NCBI GenBank assembly: GCA_018857735.1 | Contig: JABMCL010000746.1 | Span: forward strand, 472,501-536,500 | Source: Alviniconcha marisindica | Lineage: Eukaryota > Mollusca > Gastropoda > Provannidae | Direction of reading: 5' to 3' | Length of the DNA stretch: 64,000 nt | Shown here: in pieces, positions 53,001 to 62,700 of the stretch | Numbering within the stretch: the stretch's first letter is position 1 | How the letters are laid out: the number at the start of each line of letters is the position of its first letter | Made by a program: the position numbers and the translations under genes | Notes under the pieces: generated by a model | What the model saw: the letters and a program-made list of their open reading frames with translations, nothing else | Database searches by the model: none | Told to the model about the DNA's origin: nothing

Positions 53001-53708
53001 TGTCAGGCCCGCTGCCCAACTCGCTGACGCTGGAGTTGATGCTGGCTCCTGCGCTGGCACCGCCGCTGTTGTTCTGCTGCCTCTTCTCGTCATCCGACAT
53101 GGGGGACATGGGCACCGACACCAAGGAGGAGGAGAACGCCCAGTTCAGTTTGGCCGCGTCCGACATTCCCTCTTGCAATTCCACCTGATCCATGCCCATG
53201 CTTCCCTCGCTCATAGCACAGGTGGAGCTTACTCGGGGGGCTGCACAGCCTGGCAGAGGCACCTGCACCAGTTTGTTGACTAGACGCAGCAGGGAGCACA
53301 TGAGCTGGTCCCTGCTGGCTTCACCCCCGGCCCCGCGGGACTCTCCCCCACGCAGGAGCGAGGCAAACAGTCCGCTGAAACATGACCGTGCGCTGATGGA
53401 GGCGTCGTGGGAAGCGGAGCAAAGGATGGGGTCCTGGCAGAGAATGTGCTGGTGCACCAGAGTGGAGATGGAGGCCACCACAGAGATGGCGTTGCTGAGG
53501 TCGACTGTGTCGAAGGCCACACCAGACACAGTTTCCACAAATTTGCACTGAGCATCCAGTGGTCCAGTGCAAGCAGAAATGGAACCCCTGTAAGCAATGA
53601 AAGGTTTGTTAAAGGCAAATACTGATGTGATGGCCAGGAGCAAAAACAGAGGGTCAGGCAAAAAGATGGAGGCAGGAGAGAGTGAGTGAGAGAGAGAGAG
53701 AGACACAG

Positions 53709-53748
<40 letters not shown>

Positions 53749-56700
53749 TGCGTGCGTGCGTGCATGCGTGCGTGCAGGCATGTGCATGCCATGCCAATGC
53801 ATACTACCATAACCATAAATGATGGCCTTCTTTCCATGCACATCCTCTTGTGATTCAGAGATACATCTTCCACCTCCAACCACCCAACCACCAAGTTTTA
53901 CCCCAAAATATGGCACACTAAAATGCAGGTCTGTCTTTGTCAGAACCAAACCCTATCAGAGGCTCCTCTTTACCGGTGTGGAGCAGTCCACAATACAGCC
54001 TTGCACCTGCAGCCAGAGCCTCTTCGCCTACTTTCTGCCCTCCTGATTCACTAAGTGTATCGCTCCCAACTCTAAGCCAGGCTGGACTGGTCTGCACAGT
54101 GTGTCCAATCTAAAAGCCAGCCAACCAGTGTGCTGGTGTTATCTCAGTTTGATGTTCTGTCTGAAAAACTACAACCTGGAACTTTACTCGTAACACCACT
54201 GACAACTGAAACTAGCATGAACAAGTGAAGCTCAGTACAGGTCATCATCAAGCAAAGTTCAAAACAGACTGCTTAAATGCCATGTCCAAAACAATCCGAA
54301 TGCCAGAGAAGCAGGGATAGCTCAGCAATGGAGCAACTGACTCAAAAGGTCTCGGGTTTGAGTCCCGGCAGAAGCAGCAGGAGTATTTTCCACCCGTGTT
54401 ACCACAGTAACACGTAAAAGATCCCAGTCATTCTGCCGGTCATTCTGCCAAAAAATGCAGGTGGCTGGTTACAACACACATGCACTCTACATAAGTGGCT
54501 TCAAATAAAATGACACTGTAAGCTGGCACATGGTATTATGGTGTATACAGAACATGCACCAAGACAGCAGCAGTTTCACATGGCAACAGCCATGTAACAA
54601 CTAAACAGTGCTGTAGCCACGTCCACGGATATTCAAAATCATGTTATGTAAAGCTACAGTCCCTCATTCAGTCACATACACCTAGAGCACAGTATGTCTG
54701 CTCAAAGGCAGAAAGTAGTGCCAGAAAGCTGCCACAGTGAAGCAAATAGAGCTCATCTGAGATGAGGCGTCCAACAAGTGTTTAAATGATGAATGTTCAA
54801 AGCTAGTTTTTGTTGTTGTTGTTCTTGGTAAGGGGGGGTTGCATGTTTGGCACCAGCATCACAGCAGCCCACATTTTGGATATAAAGTCAAGAACATCTC
54901 CATAAGCATCTTACTTGTCAGCAGTGAGTTGGTAGACAATCTTCAGCAGCAGCTCCTTCAGGTTCTGTCCATTCAGGTCCACAGACTTGCACAGCAGGCG
55001 GTGGAGGAAATCGTCAAACGCTCGGGTAGCGCTCGGCCCAACCTGCAGGCAAGCAAAACCCATTGCATTCCACAGTGAGAACAAATGCCTGACCATTAGT
55101 CACGACACTGTTGAACAAGCAAACCTCAGCATTCTTTAACACCTGCCTGAGAACAAAGAGTGAAAGGGGCCCACTCGCTTATCGTGTCAAAAGAGGCATG
55201 CTGCTCAAAGAAACACAAGCAAAAAGTCGCACAACATAAAGTATAGCTATGTATTTAGAGTAAGTCATTCTCTGCTAAGTGCATTAAGAGTTCCACAGCA
55301 AAAACGTCTGAGCTTCTCCCAACAACTGAACTCAAACTAGTCTAAACTTCTTCCATTTACAAGTAGTAAACTGACATCTGTGCAATGTAAATGTTCTGTC
55401 TGTTCTGAGCTTCGCCCAACAACTGAACTCAAACTACTCTAAACTTCTTCCATTTACAAGTAGCAAACTGCCTGTCTGTGTTGTGTAAAAGTGTGTACGC
55501 ATTTTAAGAAACACCCACAGGGACCCGAAGCCCCGCTCACCGCACTGCACCCACCTGGTAGAACTGAAGCCCGCTGCTGGATGGGGAGTTGGCCGAGGAA
55601 CCCGACAGGAACTTCAGGATGAGTGGAACAAGGTTGGGGTCCGTCAGCACCGTAGACGCCATCATCCCGCAGCCCACGCTGTCCATCCCCGAGGTGCCAG
55701 GACGTGGTTGAAGAGTCCCGGCCCCCTACCGCCCCTTCATCGTCCAGTGACCCCGAGGCTGCTGCATCTAGCCTCTGGTTGGTCAGAAGGCACAGAGTGT
55801 GTAGCACAAAGACCCAGGACCGCACGGACACCATGGGGGCAGACATGACGGCCTCCATGAGGTGCACCACGGCTGTGGGTCCCAGTGGCACTGTGGGTAT
55901 GCGGGCGGCGTTAAAGGCCCGGGGTGCATGGTCGTCATGGCTGCCAGAGGTGGAATTGTGGTTGATGGTGAGCCAGAGTTGTAGAACAGAGTCCAGACTG
56001 ACCCGGCCCTGAGACAGCTGGGCAAAGAGGTGGTCAAAGCACTGGCTCAGCATTGCCGCTGACGACAGGGACTGCAACAGAAGCACAGAAAACACGCACC
56101 TTAACAGCAGCCACCGCAAATCACAAGAGCACCCCTCTTCTTCTCACAATGTGTTTTGATCACACCAGGACTTGCTGTAATATTTTATATACATGCTGCT
56201 TTATGAGAAAAAAAAGCTATAGTCTTGGCCTGACCATGCCTCAAACTAAATACAAAGACATCAAAGCAAGTGCACTCAACCAACCAACCAACCGACAAGT
56301 AAACTTATCACAACCTCTCCCCTTTCCCCAAGACTCACATTGTGCGTTGAGAGGGAAGCCTGGGACAACTCATCATCAGTGGGAGCAGGCGCACCTGACG
56401 GCTCACTCAGCATGTGGGGAAGTTGGGGTGGCGTGGGCAGGGGGCTGGTGAACGCCCCAAACACGTTGTCCACATGTACCGACAGCATCACCTGCAAGTC
56501 AACACAGGGGCCACTTAAGACAATGCATGCATGAACTGCCTTCTGTACACAGCCTACAACATTGTCGCACAATCTCTTGCCCTATGAAGCCAATCACAGA
56601 AAACCATGAGTAACTGATCCACAAAAATATCTCCAGAATTCTTGAAGAAACCAAAAGATCCTGATACCTGAGTGAAAAGCTCAGAGAACCGAAAGAGGTA

Positions 56701-59700
56701 ACTCTTGATATCTGAGTCAAAAGTGCTGAAACAGTCATTAATAAAATGCAGATTTTTATGAAACCCCCATGTTACTGATGAAGACTGAGCAACCCACTTC
56801 ATAACACATCTCCAGTTTTACTTCTCTGCTACAAGCTGTAAAAAAGAATGCATGTGCCACTCTTCACAGCCTAAGTTTCAATTGGGACAGCAAACATCTT
56901 TTGATCTCCCCTCTGTTTCATTATCTTTATTCATTCCAAGAAGCAGACATGTCCAAAACCATAGGACTGACCCTCATGCGAAGCTCTGGCAGCCACTGCA
57001 GACCAAACTCCAGACGAGCATCCTGAGCCACTGAGAGGCCATGGCTGTTGCTTGCGGACTTGCTGGTGCTGATCAGGTCATTCAGCTTGGTCTTCATTTT
57101 CTTTATGCGATCCGATGTTGTCTTCTTCTCCCCTACAATGCTGTTCACAAAGAGAAATAACACCATGGATATACGCAGAACGACACAATATATGTATATA
57201 TATATAAAACAATCAATCTGTTATCAAAATGACAGAAAACAAAACACACACAATGATAATGACAGGGTTCACTCTGACTTTTAGGGACAAAATTCCAGAC
57301 TTTTTCCAGACCAGGCTGAAAAATTCTATCTGAAAAACAAACCTAGACTTGTCCTAAATACCTCTGTACTTTTGAAAACATACGCTTGTGTATACTAATA
57401 CTATGTCTGTTTCCAACACCAATGTTTGCTGGACTTTTTATAATCAAAATACTTGATGTCACAATTTCTTTTGGCCTTTCAGAACTGGAAATAAAAGGGG
57501 CATGCTTTTACAGACCCAGAACGGCATAGCTCATCTTCCCATATTTTTCCCTGACCTGGCAAAGACCCCTGAAAATCCCATAAACCTGTCCTGACTTTGA
57601 AACTCACTTGGAACCCTGCACTTATGTAAGCAGGTAAAACCGAGAACACTGTGTTCTCAAGAAGCTCATCCCTGCTTCCTTCTTGCCAAACAAAATGAAC
57701 ACTAGGTTCCTTCCGCAGCTAATAATGGCATTAAACCACTACCAATCTACCTCTTCGCAAATGACTACCAGAGCTGAGAGAAAAAAGGGCTGAGAAAGCT
57801 GAGAAGGCTAATACCTTTCATGACACAACACTCTGTTGGTTCTTGGACTTGTAACCAACAACTGCACTGGGTCATCTCAGGATTATGCAGGACTGGTACA
57901 AGAATGCACGCCAAATCTCACTGCGACAGTGCATGTGCTGCATGTACAGTTGCTCCAGATAACTTTGAAACATAACTAACAACTACGAGACAGCAAAGGT
58001 CCAGCCCATCTCAGCAAATGTAAAAACAACCAGCAGGGAAAAAACAAAGACTTATGATGAAGGGTCCAAGACAACACAGCTGACCACAATACCTTTTCAC
58101 TTGACTCAGAGGAGAGCTCAGCATGAAGTCCAGCTCCCCGTTCTGCTGAGTGGACGACCCTGTGGACTTTTTCTTTGGGGCTTTGCCAAACGCAGAGAAC
58201 GGGTACATCTTGGAGTCGAGAGAAGGTGGTGGAATATCCATGATGGAGAAAGAGTCTGGGTAGTCATCCTCAATGAGGTCTTCCATCAGCAGATCCATCA
58301 TGAGGCTGGTGTCCTTGAACCCTGAGGAGGGATCAGCGCCTCCCTCGGCCCCACCCTCTGGTGCAGAGTCTGTAAACCAAAATGGGACCTTATTAATATT
58401 ATACTCTACTCAACACTGTCCATATGCACAATGAGTAAACAGCTGTCTTACAGCTCTTATAAATGCTATTACACTGCTTTAAAAGTAAGTAACCACAGAT
58501 CACCTGTAAGATTTACTACGACATTAACTTTGCAGTGGTTTTGTCCTGACAACTCCCAATACCGACCCAAAGAAAATGCTGACACAGGATTATTATTTTA
58601 CCTATATCATCATCCGTGCCCTCGTCTGTGTTGACAGAGGAGGCGCTCTGAGCAAGTTGCTCTTCAACATCTGCCATGTCTGAACTCAGCAGGTCTTCTT
58701 CTGATGACGTCATGGAGCTCGGGAACTGTTTTTCCCCTGGAAAAAATAAAAACCACTCCAGTCTAACTCACAACAATAAATGAGCCTGATTACAAGAACA
58801 TACCAGATCTACATGTAGCAGATGATTCAGCAAATGCTGGCTCGCTAAGGTGTGCAGCTTATTAATGGTACATTAAACAAATGTTCTCCGTAAAAACACT
58901 TCACATCAATCTAATGTAAGAGATATATATAGAGAGAGAGATATATTTGATCAAAGTCCATCCTTTCAAGTCCACTTCTGCTAAATTTTTAAGGTGGTCT
59001 TCAGAGGGACCCAAACACATAAACGGTTGAAAAGAATGCTAATTTAATGACACTAGAAAATGTGTGCATTTTTAGGGTAAGCCCCTTTTGCAAAGCGACA
59101 ACACCGTTACAAAAGAGTTAAATGGAGATAAATGAAAATATCATTACTCTGTTGTGGTTGGGGCATGTTGAATGCCTGGAGTGTTTGGGAGAATGTGTTC
59201 CAAAGAAGGCCAGCATAAGAGTACATAAGAGTACAAGAAAATAGGATACAATATACTGTTCATTTTTCACTTATCTATAAGCCAAGTTTTCTGTTAACAA
59301 ACAGTTTTCCACTGAATACTGTTCTGCAGCTGCTCTGAAATACCACCTCTGTTTTTGTTTTTTTGCAATGTGCCGGATGGCAGGTTCTATAGCACATGTA
59401 CCTTCACACGGCTAGACTCTGAAATTCCGCCCCCAACACAGTCACACCAAAAAACAGCAAAACAAATAATCTCAGACTTTCCCAGGTTGACCGTCATGGA
59501 CCTGTTTCAAATTTCATCCAAGTGGCCGAGCCACTTACCCTCCAGTATGTCCTACGTCAACCATCATGGACCTGTTTCAAATTTCATCCAAGTGGCTGAG
59601 CCACTTACCTTCCAGTATGTCCTGCAGCAGACAGGTGATGGCATGAGAGGCCCAGGGGCCACCCCACACAGAGGGCCCCTGACTGTTGTCATGGTGAACA

Positions 59701-62700
59701 GCCAGCAAAATCAGCTGCTCCAGCTGCTCCTGTGACATCACCTCTGCCAGAGTCAAGGCTGGGCGGGTGGCCACACAGATCCTGGCCAGAACCTGCCATA
59801 CAACACCAGCAACAATGACAGTGTGGACAGCTGAGGGCACAGGTCGAGGCTGGCAAAGGTTTAATGAAACAAAGCGACAACTGGGGCAACAGCTGTTAAA
59901 TGCATACAGAGGCACAGTCAGGGACAGGTCTAAATGCAAAACAGACATTATAATTACCCTTCCAAACAAATTCAAGAAGTTTACACACAAAATTCTACAA
60001 CCATCATAACCAAAATAAAAAATTAAGCACAGCTGATGTATGCAAATAATTTTCATTATTCTCACCCGTCTTCTCTCTTTTTCTCTATCTTTCTCTCCCC
60101 CCCCCCCCCCCCCCCCCCACAACAAAAAATTAAAAAATTTAAACAAAAAATTTAAGCACAGCTGATGTATGCAATATTATTTTTTATTCTAACCCGTCTT
60201 TCTGTCCCCCCCCCCCCCCCCCCCCCAGCACTCCACAAATCAAGCAATGGAACTGACCTTGCAGGCGACCAGGAAGAGATCAACGTGGCAAGAGAAGTCC
60301 ATGCTGAGTAGCAGTGACATCAGGCCTCGCACCACCAGCAAGCAGCGTTCCCGCGGCAGCACCAGCACCGGCTCAGAAGGTTCCTCGTCCACATCCTTCC
60401 CACCGCCCCCTTCTCGGTCCTCCTTCGGCAGGCGTCGCAACACCTCCAGATCATTGCGCCGCATGTAAATCAAGTCTTTGAAATGCTGAAAGAAAGCGGA
60501 GAGAAGGACCTGCTGTAAGCGTCTGCTAGGCACACTGATTATAACTTATGTAGGGTATGTGACTAGAGGTCTTCTACAGCAACTTTCTGCTTTTTGTTAG
60601 CTTCTCAAAATAATGAATGCATGTATACATGCACACTCTGGAATGTGATCTTATGCAACTTCTTGTCCACAGCTTGTCTTACATAAGGTCCTATTGTTAT
60701 GAAGGGTATCTGTTACCATTATCCAAAACAAATTCACAATTCTATAAAAATATAAAAATTAAACATCACGACCAGTTATGTATCATCCTGAGGTGACCCT
60801 GTGTGGCAGACAGGACACTCAAATCAAATTACTAACCAACCAGTATGCATTACATGCTACAACGTTTTACTGAAATAAAATACAGTGATAATGCAGACAT
60901 GCCAAACTACAATCTACAAATATCGTTGACTCATTTTACATCACAGCTACATCACCAGCTAACACCTCTGTGTTTCACAGTGATAACACTAAGAGAGAGA
61001 AAGCACACCAGAGGCGTAAGAGTACAAAAACAAAAACTGCAGGTGTGACTACCTTGCTGCGAAGCTGTGCCAGTTCCTTCTTCAGGGACTCCTGTTCCTT
61101 GAGCAGAGCCTTTTCCTTGTTGTTGCCCATGTCCTTGAACACAACATGGCTCACCTGCCGCCATCACACAAACAATGGCTATCAACAACTTTGCACAGCA
61201 CAATAGTTTACATGATCACCTAAATGCAACGGAGATCAATACAAAGGCAGCATTTGTCCATGCCCAGTATTGCATTCCAAACACTTGATGCTTTATAAAT
61301 CATGTTCCCATTGAGGAACAACAAAACACACAAAACAACAAAACAACACACTTTCTATGTCACACAGTCATGCAGAAACCCTAAGTTTTAACATAGTCTC
61401 TATCCAAATACTCTATCAAGTGATGGTCATGTAGCAGTGGACGCAAAAAACAAACAAAAAAACATTAAAAAATCCAAAGAACACAAAAATTATCTAACAG
61501 GCTTGACTGACCTTGTCTTTCGCTTTCTCGATCATGGACTTGGCAGCCTCTATATCATGCAAGCGCTGCTTGTGGTGCAGTATGCGCTTCTGCATGGATC
61601 GGCTGTACAGCTTGCGCGACTTGCTTTTCCCACTGCTGCCACCTGGCCCTGTCCATGAGCCCTGGATGAAGCTCCACCGACTGCTTGGGTTGGCTAACAC
61701 AAAACCAGGAAAAAGCATCGTAAGTATTCAGTCAATGTGCCAGGTCTTCACCCACAAGGTGTTGGAGTTTCATGCCATAATACTCAACATATTTGTGATT
61801 GTTCTAAACAAACATGTTCTGGGTATGGGCACTCACACTCACATACCAAGCAGCTTTCTGCTATACAGGGTTATTATCCTCTTTTGTGTATGGCCATCCT
61901 AACCAAATGGACTGTTTCAAAAAATGTACCAAGAACAAAAGCACTTCTGGAAATCTGACTGTGAACTTAAAATATTAATCACCCCTCAGCAAATATTTTA
62001 TCCGTGAATATTACCAAGTTTAAGCATACACTTACTCTTTCTGACCATGCCACAACAGTTGACCATTCAAAAATAACAGACACCAACGACAGGCCAACAC
62101 AAACAAGCTGCCCACGCCCTCACCTTCCCTGTCTCGCTTGCTGCCTTTGTCGGACTCGTCGCTGGCCCCAGGTGACAAAGCGCTGTCCAGGTTGCGACAC
62201 AGGAAGAGGAGGATCCAGCTGACCAGGCCCAGGTCCAGGCACCCGGTGGCCTGGGTGGGCATGCCCTGGTTGGCTGTGAGAGGCTGCAGCACGCTGGTCA
62301 GCATGCTCAGGAGACTGTCCAGGATGTGCACAGAGCTGGGTCCTGTCAGCGCTTTCTGGCTGAGGGCGCTCAGCAGCACAAACACCCTGCAACACAATGT
62401 GTAGGTAACAGAAATAAGCTTTTGGCGAGCACCCCACAGCTCTTTGGAACCTACCTCAAAATGCTTCATGTTACTTTCATAACAGGCAAATATACAGTTA
62501 GGTGCAAACACACTGCTGGGTGGCTTGCTCTTCATCCACCCACCAAAATGCTTTTTCTGTTGGGTGACATGAGCCTTCCAAATCTATAGTCAAAGAGACA
62601 GCAACACACTCACCCCAATGAATCACACGCTCATACCATCCCCCTATGCCACCATTCCTAGCCTAGCCATCCCATATAATTTATATAATCAAACAACAGT

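Noticed and set aside
53588..53949. Extension of the long minus-strand ORF above BIRC6 exon 16
   Set aside because: It runs through GT/GA microsatellite and lies upstream of a clear acceptor, with the correct phase starting at 53587.
54314..54372. Possible tRNA gene
   Set aside because: A and B boxes are present, but acceptor and anticodon stems do not pair, and a SINE body follows.
59793..60146. N-terminal part of the 189-codon ORF above exon 8
   Set aside because: It reads through poly-C and intron; exon 8 has a good acceptor at 59792 that fits the preceding phase.
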